Below are positions 34,245 through 43,253 of a stretch of DNA of 64,000 nt, one piece after another (the stretch's first letter is position 1; each line of letters starts with the position of its first letter). The stretch comes from Runella rosea (GTDB lineage Bacteria; Bacteroidota; Bacteroidia; Cytophagales; Spirosomataceae): positions 4,829,501 through 4,893,500 of the forward strand of contig NZ_CP030850.1 of NCBI RefSeq assembly GCF_003325355.1, in the 5' to 3' direction. The notes under the pieces are model-generated. The model saw nothing but the letters and a program-made list of their open reading frames with translations, searched no databases and had not been told where the DNA came from. The translations under genes were made by a program, and so were the position numbers.

Positions 34245-35036
34245 ATGCTGCGTCGTCGAGAATTTCTCCAACTTTCGGTTGGATTGCTGGCCTTTGGATG
34301 CCAAAAACCTGCGGCCAAATCGGCCAAAAATCTACGTTTTGCCGTTGCGTCCGACGGGCATTATGGGCAGCCCAAAACTGATTTTAAGCTCTATCACGAA
34401 AATATCATTAAGAATCTGCAAAAAGAACATTCCGAAAGACGGCTCGATTTTGTGGTTTTTAACGGAGATTTATTTCACGACAATGTAGACTTTTTGCCCG
34501 ACGTAAAGAAAGTTTTTGATAGCCTTGGTCTTCCTTATTACGTGACGCGCGGCAACCACGATCACGTAACACCCGAGCAATGGCGCACTACCTGGGGCTA
34601 CGACCTCAATCATGCGGTTGAAATAGGGAAAAACGCCATCATTCTGGCCGACACTTCCAACATAAAAGGCGAATACCTTTGCCCCGATATTCCGTGGATA
34701 GACAAGCAGTTGGCGGGTTTTACCAAGAAGGAAAATGTGTTTTTATTTATGCACATTCCCGCTAAAATGTGGTCTGAACACGGTACAGAGTGTCCAGAAT
34801 TGGAAAAAATGCTTGGGAAATACCCAAATTTGAAAGCCATGTTTCATGGGCACGACCATGCCATTGATATGGGAAAAACCACTTCCAAGCCCGCGTTTTT
34901 CGACGGTCATTATGGTGGAAACTGGGGGGTATCCTACCGTGGATACCGAATTGTGGAGACGCAGGCCGACAACAAATGCTACACGTACCAGTTCAATCCA
35001 GAGGCTCAAACCAAGGTAAATGAGCAGGTATTTTGA
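34245..35036 (+). CDS. Metallophosphoesterase, lipoprotein-like
   Basis: A 263-residue calcineurin-like phosphoesterase. The five metal-binding blocks are visible: ASDGHYG, FNGDLFHDN, TRGNHDHV, LFMHIPAK and HGHDHAID. The N-terminus begins MLRRREFLQLSVGLLAFGC. It combines a twin-arginine-like start with a possible lipobox ending at Cys19, so the enzyme is probably exported and lipid-anchored. The substrate is unknown; phosphodiesters or phosphoproteins are typical. It follows aroE by 15 bp and is likely in the same transcript. Confidence 0.87.
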   Translation: MLRRREFLQLSVGLLAFGCQKPAAKSAKNLRFAVASDGHYGQPKTDFKLYHENIIKNLQKEHSERRLDFVVFNGDLFHDNVDFLPDVKKVFDSLGLPYYVTRGNHDHVTPEQWRTTWGYDLNHAVEIGKNAIILADTSNIKGEYLCPDIPWIDKQLAGFTKKENVFLFMHIPAKMWSEHGTECPELEKMLGKYPNLKAMFHGHDHAIDMGKTTSKPAFFDGHYGGNWGVSYRGYRIVETQADNKCYTYQFNPEAQTKVNEQVF

Positions 35037-35078
35037 GGAATTGGTGAAACAAAGCAGAAATGTAGCGTGTTATATATA

Positions 35079-35123
35079 CGTTCGTTGTAATTTTGCAACG
35101 AAACGATTCTTTTTCAACGAACG
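35079..35123 (+). promoter_or_regulatory. ispH promoter with nested inverted repeats
   Basis: TAATTTTG (35088-35095) matches the Bacteroidota -7 box and is exactly bracketed by TTCGTTG and CAACGAA. A longer pair, CGTTCGTTG (35079-35087) and CAACGAACG (35115-35123), is also perfectly inverted. The ispH ATG is 49 nt past the -7 box. A repressor site or an mRNA leader hairpin are both possible. Confidence 0.5.
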
Positions 35124-35143
35124 CGTAATTCTGCTCCAACAGC

Positions 35144-36370
35144 ATGAAGACCTTCCACATACCTGATTTTTATCGCAGTCGCATCATTACGCCGATCAAA
35201 GAGCTGCGTCGGAAAAACGATAAGCTTAAACGCGATTTTTCGCCAACGGTGCTTGATTTTGGCCCCGTGAAGTTTCTGATTGCGCGGCACTTTGGGTTTT
35301 GTTATGGCGTCGAAAATGCCATCGAGATTGCTTATAAAGCGATTGCTGACAACCCTGGCAAGCGCATTTTTTTATTGAGCGAAATGATTCACAATCCCGA
35401 CGTAAATCGGGACTTGTTGGAAAGAGGAGTTAGGTTTTTAATGGAAACCACTGGTCGGCAGATTATCCCGTGGGAAGCACTACACCCCGAAGATATCGTG
35501 ATAGTGCCAGCGTTTGGAACCACCGTCGAAATCCAAAATCGGTTGAGGTTGTTGGGGATTGATGCTTATCAATACGATACTACATGCCCGTTTGTGGAAA
35601 AAGTATGGAACCGCGCTACCCAAATCGGCCAAAAAAACTATACTATCATTGTACACGGAAAACCGCTGCACGAAGAAACCCGTGCCACGTTTTCGCACAG
35701 CAAAGAAAATGCCCCGACCGTGGTGGTTAAAAACCTGAAACAGGCTGAGCGATTGGCGAGATACATTACGGGAGAAGGATCAAAAGAAGATTTTTTCGAA
35801 GAGTTCCGAGGGCAATATTCGGTCGGGTTTGACCCTGAACAGGATTTACAACGCATCGGTGTTGTTAATCAAACCACGATGTTGGCCTCTGATACGCAGG
35901 GTATTGCCGATTATCTCAAAGGGGTAATGATACAGCATTACCAACTGGCGCCGCAGCAAGTAGAAGAGCATTTTGCCAACACTCGTGACACACTTTGCTA
36001 CGCCACCAATGATAATCAAGACGCAACCTACGCTTTACTGAAACACGAAGCCGATTTCGTGCTGGTGGCAGGTGGTTATAACAGTTCTAATACGTCGCAC
36101 ATTGTAGAATTGTGCGAACAAAAACTACCGACTTACTTTATTGAGTCAGACAATAAAATACTCAGCAACACCCTCATCAAGCACTATAATCTCCATAAAA
36201 AAAAGGAGGAAGTGACCGAAAATTTTATTCCTCAAAAGGAGCAGGTGACGGTGATGCTTACCTGCGGTGCTTCGTGTCCCGACGCGATTATTGAAGGAGT
36301 TTTGACTAGAGTAGTGTCGTTCTTTCCCGAAGCGAAGCCCATCGACGAAGTCGTGGGGGAGTTGGTATGA
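35144..36370 (+). CDS. ispH: 4-hydroxy-3-methylbut-2-enyl diphosphate reductase
   Basis: Iron-sulfur enzyme of the last step of the MEP isoprenoid pathway, giving IPP and DMAPP. The three cluster cysteines are in HFGFCYGVENA, DTTCPFVEKVW and LTCGASCPDAI. Conserved His and Glu segments include MIHNPDVNRDLLERG and IVHGKPLHEETRATFSH. At 408 residues it is the long form, with an N-terminal extension of about 45 residues and a longer middle than the roughly 315-residue enterobacterial enzyme. It ends at the strong terminator shared with the convergent fucose gene. Confidence 0.95.
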   Translation: MKTFHIPDFYRSRIITPIKELRRKNDKLKRDFSPTVLDFGPVKFLIARHFGFCYGVENAIEIAYKAIADNPGKRIFLLSEMIHNPDVNRDLLERGVRFLMETTGRQIIPWEALHPEDIVIVPAFGTTVEIQNRLRLLGIDAYQYDTTCPFVEKVWNRATQIGQKNYTIIVHGKPLHEETRATFSHSKENAPTVVVKNLKQAERLARYITGEGSKEDFFEEFRGQYSVGFDPEQDLQRIGVVNQTTMLASDTQGIADYLKGVMIQHYQLAPQQVEEHFANTRDTLCYATNDNQDATYALLKHEADFVLVAGGYNSSNTSHIVELCEQKLPTYFIESDNKILSNTLIKHYNLHKKKEEVTENFIPQKEQVTVMLTCGASCPDAIIEGVLTRVVSFFPEAKPIDEVVGELV

Positions 36371-36409
36371 TGGTAGGTGAAAATGCTTTCAAAACCAATA
36401 AAAGATATT

Positions 36410-36448
36410 AACAAAATTGCCCCGCTTTTCTGGCGGGGCAATTTTGTT
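36410..36448. terminator. Bidirectional terminator between ispH and GDP-fucose synthase
   Basis: AACAAAATTGCCCCGC (36410-36425) and its exact complement (36433-36448) form a perfect 16-bp stem with a 7-nt loop. The AT-rich outer part gives U-rich tails both ways. It slightly overlaps the stop codon of the minus-strand gene. Confidence 0.85.
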
Positions 36449-37388
36449 AAACAGCGTATTCTTCGACTTTGGATAAGAAATCCTGATACGTAATTCGGAT
36501 TCCTTCTTCGAGGTCGTATTTATGTTTCCAACCCATGCTGTGCAATCGGCCCACATCCATGAGTTTGCGGGGCGTGCCGTCGGGTTTGTCGGTATTCCAG
36601 TGCAGTGCACCTTCGTAGCCTACCGTTTCTTTGATAAGCTCGGCGAGGTTTTTGATTGAGATGTCTTCTCCTACGCCGATGTTTACAAACTGTTCACCAT
36701 CGTAGGTTTTCATCAGGTAGACGCAGGCATCGGCCAAATCATCGGCGTGCAAAAATTCCCGAAGCGGCGAGCCCGTTCCCCACAGTTCAACGAAAGGCTT
36801 GCCTTCCACCTTGGCTTCATGAAACTTCCGAATCATGGCGGGCAGCACGTGCGAGTTGTTGAGGTCGTAGTTGTCGTTGGGCCCGTAGAGGTTTGTTGGC
36901 ATGGCCGAAATAAAATTGCAGCCGTACTGTTTGCGATAACTCTCGCACATCTTGATGCCCGTAATCTTCGCGATGGCGTAGGGCTCATTGGTGTATTCAA
37001 GCGTCCCTGTCAACAGATAATCCTCTTTGAGGGGCTGGGGAGCCATTTTAGGATAAATACACGACGAACCCAAAAACATCAGTTTTTTCACCCCTGTGAG
37101 GTATGAATTGTGGATGATGTTATTTTGAATCTGTAAATTATCGTACAAAAACTCGGCACGATAGACGTTGTTGGCCATGATGCCACCTACCTTAGCCGCC
37201 GCCAAAAAGACGTAGTCGGGGCGTTCGGTCTCGAAAAATTCACTTACAGCTTGTTGATTACGCAAATCCAGTTCACGTGAGGTGCGAACTACTATATTTT
37301 CATAACGTTCGGCTTGCAAGCGTCGTACAAGCGCCGAGCCCACCATTCCTCGGTGACCGGCAACATATATTTTAGCAGTGCTCTCCAT
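36447..37388 (-). CDS. fcl: GDP-L-fucose synthase
   Basis: A 313-residue NADPH-dependent 3,5-epimerase/4-reductase that makes GDP-L-fucose from GDP-4-keto-6-deoxymannose. The Rossmann motif is [16 protein letters not shown]. The catalytic set includes FLGSSCIYP and YAIAKITG (Tyr and Lys). The conserved [11 protein letters not shown] and [13 protein letters not shown] blocks match the family. The product feeds fucose-containing surface glycans. The partner GDP-mannose dehydratase (gmd) is not in the window. A TAACTTTG match (37400-37393) lies only 5 nt above the start codon. Confidence 0.94.
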   Translation of the reverse strand: MESTAKIYVAGHRGMVGSALVRRLQAERYENIVVRTSRELDLRNQQAVSEFFETERPDYVFLAAAKVGGIMANNVYRAEFLYDNLQIQNNIIHNSYLTGVKKLMFLGSSCIYPKMAPQPLKEDYLLTGTLEYTNEPYAIAKITGIKMCESYRKQYGCNFISAMPTNLYGPNDNYDLNNSHVLPAMIRKFHEAKVEGKPFVELWGTGSPLREFLHADDLADACVYLMKTYDGEQFVNIGVGEDISIKNLAELIKETVGYEGALHWNTDKPDGTPRKLMDVGRLHSMGWKHKYDLEEGIRITYQDFLSKVEEYAV

Positions 37389-37449
37389 TCCACAAAGTTA
37401 AACCATTTTGGTAAAAAACAGAGGTGATTGCCTAAAAAATGACACCCGT

Positions 37450-38220
37450 TTATAGCTCAAACCAAATCCGAAACTGCGCAGCTTTGTCTTTGCTGATGAT
37501 AATTTCTTCTTTGACAGGTACGGTAAGCGACAACTCTATTTTGCCCGAATAATGCGTTCGATAGCTTTCTAGTGCTTCTTTTCTGACGATGTATTGTCGA
37601 TTGGCCCGTATAAATTGGGTCGGGTCGAGTAGGTCTTCTATCTCATCGAGCGATTGATAATCCGTAATCAGGCGCTGATTATCGATTGTAACAAGCCATA
37701 TTACTTCTTCCCTCACAAAATAAGCTACCCGCGTTTCAGCTACGGCCACCACCGCCCGCTGATAATGCGCCGTAAAACGATGTTTGTATTGTTTTGTGGC
37801 TCGATGTTCCAAATCATGCAGTAAATCCCGTAATTGGTGAGAGAAAACTTCTTTATCGGGTGTGTTTTGCCAGCGGCCAAATTTTTCAAAAGCAGATTTA
37901 AGGTCTTGTTTGTCAATGGGTTTTAGTAAATAATCAATACTGTTGACCTTAAAAGCGCGAATGGCATATTCGTCATAGGCGGTGGTAAATATAATGGGAC
38001 ACGATACTTTCAATTCATGAAAAATATCAAAGCTAACGCCATCGGCCAATTGAATGTCGGCCAAAATAAGGTCAGGTTCAGGGTTTTGTTTAAACCAGTT
38101 TAACGCAGCTTCTACACTGACCAGCGGTCCCACCAGGGTTGCCTGCGGCAGGAGCTCTCGGACCAGTTTTTCCAGATTTTTGGCCACCAACGGCTCATCT
38201 TCAAGCATTAATATTTGCAT
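37450..38220 (-). CDS. LytTR-family response regulator
   Basis: A 256-residue response regulator. The receiver has the acidic pair in MLEDEPLVAKN, the phospho-acceptor Asp in LILADIQLADGV, and the Lys in YLLKPIDKQDL. The C-terminal LytTR DNA-binding domain covers about residues 150-255 (FIRANRQYIVRKEAL). It is transcribed after a LytS-type kinase gene on the same strand, with a 103-bp gap. The regulated genes cannot be read from sequence. Confidence 0.92.
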   Translation of the reverse strand: MQILMLEDEPLVAKNLEKLVRELLPQATLVGPLVSVEAALNWFKQNPEPDLILADIQLADGVSFDIFHELKVSCPIIFTTAYDEYAIRAFKVNSIDYLLKPIDKQDLKSAFEKFGRWQNTPDKEVFSHQLRDLLHDLEHRATKQYKHRFTAHYQRAVVAVAETRVAYFVREEVIWLVTIDNQRLITDYQSLDEIEDLLDPTQFIRANRQYIVRKEALESYRTHYSGKIELSLTVPVKEEIIISKDKAAQFRIWFEL

Positions 38221-38323
38221 ACTTCAGGTTTTAATGAGTTTTAAAAGAAGTAGGAAATAAGAATTATGAAGTTGTAAATACTACGATTACCTCTTAATTC
38301 CTGCTTCTTACCTCTGTGTTCAC

Positions 38324-39355
38324 TCAGGCAATCAAAGGTATATACGCAACAAATTTTCCGTTGTGGATGACCGTCTCAAAAGGCTTGTCGGTCAGGAATT
38401 TATACAAATTTTTAAGGTTTTGTAGTCCCTGCCCATTGGAGGTTTCCACCTGTTTTTTGGGTTGAATATTATTTTCAACTTTTAAATACTGTTCATCCGA
38501 ACAAATTTGGATGGTGAGCGGGTGAACCGCACTGACGATATTATGTTTGAGTGCGTTTTCAATCAAAATTTGAAGCGTAACGGGCGTTATTTTCTTTTCA
38601 AGACTTTCGTTCGAAATCTGAAAATCAATCGTCAGAGAGGTCTCAAAACGTGTTTGAAGCAAAAAAACGTAGTTTTTTATAAAATCAATTTCGGTATAAA
38701 GTGGTACCAATCCTTTGTCTTTATGTTGTAAAACATACCTAAATACCTTCGAAAGCTGTTGCAAAAACTGCCGCGCTAAGTCGGGGTTTTCCTGAATCAG
38801 GCTGTCCAATGACGTCAGGCTGTTGAATAGAAAGTGAGGATTTAGCTGGTTTTTTAAATTATCAAACTGTACTTGTGATTTTTCTTTTTCGAGGTGAATG
38901 GCCCGGGTGGCGTTTTCCCGCCACTTATGAAACAAATAATCGGAGAGGTGCAGCACGTTGATGAGTAGGACGACCAAAAATTGGGCGAAATACCCCGCTA
39001 CTTTGGCCAAATCAGTGTATTGTTGGGCAATCAGAGAACTGAAAGGGAAAAGGGACATTACCCATGAGACAGTAACTCCCGATACTACCAAAACAAAAAC
39101 GAATGTCAGTAATACTTGTGGAATCATGCGCATGATGATTCCGTTTTCGTAGGGGAAAAAGGAGTCGAAAAAATGGTGGAGTTTACTGAAAAAAAACCAC
39201 GAGACAATCATAACCGAGCCCGAAACAAGGGCGAGAAATAGGTTGGCCTGCCAAGGTATTTTAAAAACGTACCACCGCATCAGAAAGGCGCATACAATCA
39301 GAAATGTGATGACGACGATGAAGATTCGCGTTTTGGACGCAAGCGGATTTGACAT
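38324..39355 (-). CDS. LytS-type membrane histidine kinase
   Basis: A 343-residue sensor kinase of the short HPK7/LytS type. About four transmembrane helices occupy residues 10-150. The phospho-acceptor His lies in LKNQLNPHFLFNSL. A minimal ATPase domain follows, with ILIENALKHNIV (N box) and NGQGLQNLKNLYKFL (G box). The start at 39355 (MSNPLASKTRIF) gives the expected short cytoplasmic N-terminus. It pairs with the LytTR regulator downstream. Confidence 0.9.
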   Translation of the reverse strand: MSNPLASKTRIFIVVITFLIVCAFLMRWYVFKIPWQANLFLALVSGSVMIVSWFFFSKLHHFFDSFFPYENGIIMRMIPQVLLTFVFVLVVSGVTVSWVMSLFPFSSLIAQQYTDLAKVAGYFAQFLVVLLINVLHLSDYLFHKWRENATRAIHLEKEKSQVQFDNLKNQLNPHFLFNSLTSLDSLIQENPDLARQFLQQLSKVFRYVLQHKDKGLVPLYTEIDFIKNYVFLLQTRFETSLTIDFQISNESLEKKITPVTLQILIENALKHNIVSAVHPLTIQICSDEQYLKVENNIQPKKQVETSNGQGLQNLKNLYKFLTDKPFETVIHNGKFVAYIPLIA

Positions 39356-39461
39356 ACTTTGATTTTTTCTCAAAGAAAGATAGTGAAACAGGATTGTCCA
39401 ATTTTTAATGTTTGAAACCGTCAAAAACCAATAAGAAACGGAAATAAAACCGATTGACTGC

Positions 39462-39469
39462 TATCTTTG
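39462..39469 (+). promoter_or_regulatory. Candidate -7 box of the carbonic anhydrase gene
   Basis: TATCTTTG matches TAnnTTTG. It overlaps the first possible ATG of the open frame (39467), so translation must start downstream at 39551. No clear -33 element is seen. Confidence 0.4.
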
Positions 39470-39550
39470 CGTTTAATGTCGGAGAAAGGAAAACGGAGAA
39501 AAAGGAACAAGCAAATCGAAAACTGGCAATCACAAATCGACACTGGAAAA

Positions 39551-40075
39551 ATGGCTCTTATAAAATCTGTGCGCGGTGCAACTCCCCAATATGGTCCTAA
39601 CTGTTGGTTTGCCGATAACGCCACCGTTGTAGGTGAAGTCATCATGGGAGATTATTGCACAGTTTGGTTCAATGCCGTGGTACGAGGCGATGTCAATACC
39701 ATTCAAATGGGCGATTACGTCAACATTCAGGACGGCGCCGTGATTCATTGTACCTATCAAAAAACCAAAACCATCATCGGCAACCACGTTTCTATTGCCC
39801 ATAACGCCATTGTTCATGGGTGTACCATTGAAGATAAAGTACTGATTGGGATGGGGGCGATTGTAATGGATGGGGTACACGTTGGCACAGGCTCAATCAT
39901 TGCCGCTGGGGCGGTGGTAACCCAAGGAAAAATAATTCCGCCGGGTACGATTTGGGCGGGTAACCCCGCCAAATACCTCAAAGACGTAACGCCCGACTTA
40001 GGTGAGGTGTTTATGCGCACCGCCAATAATTATGTGATGTACGCGGGGTGGTTCAAGGAGGAAAATACTATCTGA
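39551..40075 (+). CDS. Gamma-carbonic anhydrase-family protein
   Basis: A 174-residue left-handed beta-helix protein of the gamma-carbonic anhydrase/YrdA family, a homotrimer with metal at subunit interfaces. The three metal-binding His are visible in GAVIHCTYQ, VSIAHNAIVHGCTI. Hexapeptide repeats run through residues 20-140 (TVVGEVIMGDYCTVWFNAVV). Many family members bind zinc but have weak or no carbonic anhydrase activity. The 3' end overlaps the convergent Uma2 gene by 8 nt. Confidence 0.9.
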   Translation: MALIKSVRGATPQYGPNCWFADNATVVGEVIMGDYCTVWFNAVVRGDVNTIQMGDYVNIQDGAVIHCTYQKTKTIIGNHVSIAHNAIVHGCTIEDKVLIGMGAIVMDGVHVGTGSIIAAGAVVTQGKIIPPGTIWAGNPAKYLKDVTPDLGEVFMRTANNYVMYAGWFKEENTI

Positions 40076-40649
40076 AAACTTTTTCTAATTCCGCCTCAAA
40101 TCCCTCAAAAATCACCGATTGAGCGGGAGATTTGTCATAAATTCCGCCTAATTGGTATTGGTCGTTTTCGAGATAATAGACCTGTATCGCCTTTTCGCTC
40201 GGGATGGCAATCCAGTATTCACGGACCCCTGCTTTTTCGTACCAGTTAAACTTTTCGTTGAAGTCTTTTTTATACGTTGATGTAGAAGTGATTTCCACGA
40301 TTAAATCGGGTGCACCTAGACAACCGTCTTCATCCAATTTGGATTCCTCACAAATCACACAAATATCAGGCTGCACTACGGTATAGATTTTCTCTGGGAA
40401 ACGATCATTTCCAATGGGTAAACGTACATCGAACGGCGCTTCAAAAATGGTACAGGGCTTTCCGTCAAAGTGTGTACGTAAAATATAAGATAATTGACCC
40501 GATACCCATTGATGCACCATTTTCGGAGCTGGCGACATTCGGTAGATTTTTCCTTTGATAATCTCTACCTGCTCATCAAATCGCCATTTCAGGTAATCAG
40601 CGTAGGTATACGTGCCGTTTGGGTCAAGCGAATGGATGTCAGTAATCAT
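40068..40649 (-). CDS. Uma2-family (DUF820) restriction-endonuclease-like protein
   Basis: A 193-residue protein of the Uma2/DUF820 family, a PD-(D/E)XK nuclease fold of unknown biological role. The conserved core is seen in VVQPDICVIC, GAPDLIVEITSTST and an AGVREYWIAIP segment. The last block carries the catalytic-region Asp and Glu. The start at 40649 (MITDIHSLD) is chosen; 40667 is also possible. A second member lies at 62201-62812. It is convergent with the carbonic anhydrase gene and has no nuclease-system partner nearby. Confidence 0.85.
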   Translation of the reverse strand: MITDIHSLDPNGTYTYADYLKWRFDEQVEIIKGKIYRMSPAPKMVHQWVSGQLSYILRTHFDGKPCTIFEAPFDVRLPIGNDRFPEKIYTVVQPDICVICEESKLDEDGCLGAPDLIVEITSTSTYKKDFNEKFNWYEKAGVREYWIAIPSEKAIQVYYLENDQYQLGGIYDKSPAQSVIFEGFEAELEKVFR

Positions 40650-40731
40650 TGCGTTAGTTTTTAACAAAATTACCGTATTTCCGGGAAGATATTGTAATTT
40701 TCAGCGTTAAAAACACTCTTTCTTAATCGCT

Positions 40732-42807
40732 ATGTCCCAACGTCAGACCTCTTTACAACCGCCTAAAGCCCCCAAGATTCCGCACCGATTTGAATTACAC
40801 AATGATGTCAGAACCGACGACTATTATTGGCTTCGTGAGCGTGAAAGTGCCCAGGTAATCGACTACCTGAATGCCGAAAATGCCTACACGGAAGCCGTTT
40901 TGGCGCCCGTCGGTGAGCTGCGGGAGAAGTTGTTTCTGGAGATGAAGGCCCGCATCAAAGAAGAAGATGAATCGGTGCCGTATAAGGTTGGGAATTACTA
41001 CTATTATTATCGCTATGAACACGGCGGCGAATACCCCGTGTATTGTCGTAAGCGGGAGTCGTTGGCCGCAGCAGAAGAGATTATGCTCAATATCAACGAA
41101 TTGGCCAAAGGCTATTCGTACTATAACGCCACCTTTCCCGAGATAGCTGATAATGAGGAAATTGCGGCTTTTGGCGAAGATACCGTCAGCCGTAGGCTAT
41201 ACACTTTGAAATTTAAAAACCTTACTACGGGCGAGATGTATCCCGATGCCGTACCCGATACCGAAGGAGGAAACTACGCGTGGGCGGCCGATAATCAAAC
41301 GATTTTTTATATCAGAAAACACACCGCTACGCTTTTGGGCTTTCAGGTTTGGCGGCATCGGCTCGGTACCGATGTGAGTGAAGATGTATTGGTGTATGAA
41401 GAGTCGGACGACCAGTTTTATCTAGGGCTGTTTCGGATGAAATCAAAGAAGTACATCGCCATTGTATCGGATCAAAATGGGGTTTCGACTGAGTATCAAC
41501 TCTTAAAGGCTGACGAGCCTGCGGGGGCGTGCGTTTCATTTTTGCCGCGCCAACGCGGTCACGAATATTTTATTGAGCATTTAGACGAGGCTTTTTATGT
41601 TCGTACCAACCTCGGTGGGGCCACCAATTTTAAGCTGATGTCGGTGCCAGAAACTCATCACGGAGATTTAACGCAATGGCGTGAGCTCATCGCGCACCGG
41701 CCCGATGTGTATCTGGAAGGGCTGGAAGCTTTTCAGCATCATTTGGTATTGCAAGAAAGGGGCGAAGGATTGCTCAAAATTCGAATCATCAACCAAAAAA
41801 CACAGGTTGAGCACTATCTAAACTTCGGAGAGCCTGCTTATACGGCCTATTTGAGTAATAATCCCGATTTTAATACCACCGTGTTACGCTACGGGTATAC
41901 GTCGCTCACGACCCCTAATAGTACCTTTGATTACGACATGGATTCTCAAGCGCGTGTTCTGCTTAAACAGCAGGAAGTGTTGGGCGATTTTAACAAAGAA
42001 GACTACCAAACTGAACGGCTTTTTGCCACCGCTCGCGACGGAGCCTTGATTCCGATATCAATTGTGTACAAAAAAGGCTTTCAAAAAGATGGGAAAGCGC
42101 CACTTTTGCAATATTCCTACGGCTCCTACGGCTATTCCATGGACCCCACGTTCAGCGCGGGGCGTTTGAGTTTGTTGAACCGAGGATTTGCCTTTGCCAT
42201 TGCGCACATTCGCGGCGGGCATGAAATGGGCCGGGCGTGGTACGAAAGCGGTAAAATGCTCCAAAAGAAAAATACTTTTACCGATTTTATTGATTGCTCT
42301 GAGTTCTTAATTCAATCCAAATGGACCTCGCCAGAAGGGCTTTTTGCCATGGGCGGCAGTGCGGGCGGGCTATTGATGGGGGCGGTAGTCAACATGGCAC
42401 CACAATTGTACAAAGGCGTGGTGGCGCAGGTGCCTTTTGTGGACGTGGTCACGACCATGCTCGACGAAACCATTCCACTCACCACGGGCGAATACGAAGA
42501 ATGGGGAAATCCCAACGAAAAAATCTATTACGACTACATGAAATCCTACAGCCCTTACGACAATGTAGTGGCGCAGGAGTATCCCAATATGTTGGTGACG
42601 ACAGGCCTACACGACTCTCAGGTGCAGTATTGGGAGCCAGCTAAGTGGATTGCCAAGCTGCGCGAACTCAAAACCGATGAGCATCAACTTCTGCTTCACT
42701 GCGATATGGAAGCGGGCCACGGCGGCGCATCAGGACGATTTAAGCGCCTGAAAGACATTGCCTTGGAATATGCCTTTATGCTGAACTTGTTGGGGATAAG
42801 GGAGTAA
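40732..42807 (+). CDS. ptrB: Oligopeptidase B-like S9 peptidase
   Basis: A 691-residue serine oligopeptidase. The N-terminal region to about residue 75 and a beta-propeller domain (about 80-400) precede an alpha/beta-hydrolase domain (about 415-690). The nucleophile Ser lies in AMGGSAGGLLMGAV, the Asp in TTGLHDSQVQYW and the His in MEAGHGGASGRF. Family segments such as YSYGSYGYSMDP and AIAHIRGGHEMGRAWY match protease II. It cuts short peptides after basic residues in the cytoplasm. No signal peptide is seen. Confidence 0.92.
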   Translation: MSQRQTSLQPPKAPKIPHRFELHNDVRTDDYYWLRERESAQVIDYLNAENAYTEAVLAPVGELREKLFLEMKARIKEEDESVPYKVGNYYYYYRYEHGGEYPVYCRKRESLAAAEEIMLNINELAKGYSYYNATFPEIADNEEIAAFGEDTVSRRLYTLKFKNLTTGEMYPDAVPDTEGGNYAWAADNQTIFYIRKHTATLLGFQVWRHRLGTDVSEDVLVYEESDDQFYLGLFRMKSKKYIAIVSDQNGVSTEYQLLKADEPAGACVSFLPRQRGHEYFIEHLDEAFYVRTNLGGATNFKLMSVPETHHGDLTQWRELIAHRPDVYLEGLEAFQHHLVLQERGEGLLKIRIINQKTQVEHYLNFGEPAYTAYLSNNPDFNTTVLRYGYTSLTTPNSTFDYDMDSQARVLLKQQEVLGDFNKEDYQTERLFATARDGALIPISIVYKKGFQKDGKAPLLQYSYGSYGYSMDPTFSAGRLSLLNRGFAFAIAHIRGGHEMGRAWYESGKMLQKKNTFTDFIDCSEFLIQSKWTSPEGLFAMGGSAGGLLMGAVVNMAPQLYKGVVAQVPFVDVVTTMLDETIPLTTGEYEEWGNPNEKIYYDYMKSYSPYDNVVAQEYPNMLVTTGLHDSQVQYWEPAKWIAKLRELKTDEHQLLLHCDMEAGHGGASGRFKRLKDIALEYAFMLNLLGIRE

Positions 42808-42819
42808 CGCAGATAGTTT

Positions 42820-42855
42820 AAACTCGTCAGTTGAGATTCAGGCTGACGAGTTTTT
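42820..42855 (+). terminator. Intrinsic terminator after the oligopeptidase gene
   Basis: AAACTCGTCAG (42820-42830) and CTGACGAGTTT (42843-42853) form a perfect 11-bp stem with a 12-nt loop followed by T residues, 12 nt after the stop codon. Confidence 0.8.
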
Positions 42856-42896
42856 AAATTTTACGTTCGTGATAGACTATCAGGGCAATTTTTGTT

Positions 42897-43253
42897 TTAC
42901 AAAACAGGAATTAAAAAATTGATTGGGATATTCAGCCCTTTACTTAAACGTTGAATCATCGTCACTGTCAATTCTTGTCGGTGATTTAAAACCTTCGATA
43001 CTTTCGTTTTATCGCCGATGTAAGGAATTAAGTCTTTTTGTTTCAGGTTTTCCTGTTCCATTTTGAATTTCAAAAAGGCGATAGGGTCACTGGACTGCAT
43101 GGGTACATGAATACTCTCATAGGCCTCAATCAGTGTTACCAGCATATCCATTTCATCCCCTTCTACTGAACCTTTTTGCGGCCTTAGTTTCATCAACTCT
43201 CGTACTTTTTTCAGAGCCATTTTGTAGTGGTTCTCACTTTCAAGGTTATCCAT
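42897..43253 (-). CDS. higA: HigA-type antitoxin, XRE family
   Basis: A 118-residue DNA-binding antitoxin. The helix-turn-helix covers about residues 66-115 (QENLKQKDLIPYIGDKTKVS then KVLNHRQELTVTMIQRLSKG). The N-terminal half is the extension usual in HigA proteins that neutralise the toxin. It overlaps the upstream toxin gene by 8 nt. The toxin-first order is characteristic of higBA. The pair is probably autoregulated. Confidence 0.88.
   Translation of the reverse strand: MDNLESENHYKMALKKVRELMKLRPQKGSVEGDEMDMLVTLIEAYESIHVPMQSSDPIAFLKFKMEQENLKQKDLIPYIGDKTKVSKVLNHRQELTVTMIQRLSKGLNIPINFLIPVL

Noticed and set aside
37393-37400. TAACTTTG as the promoter of the GDP-fucose synthase gene
   Set aside because: It lies only 5 nt above the start codon and has no -33 partner, so it would require a leaderless message; the match is likely chance.
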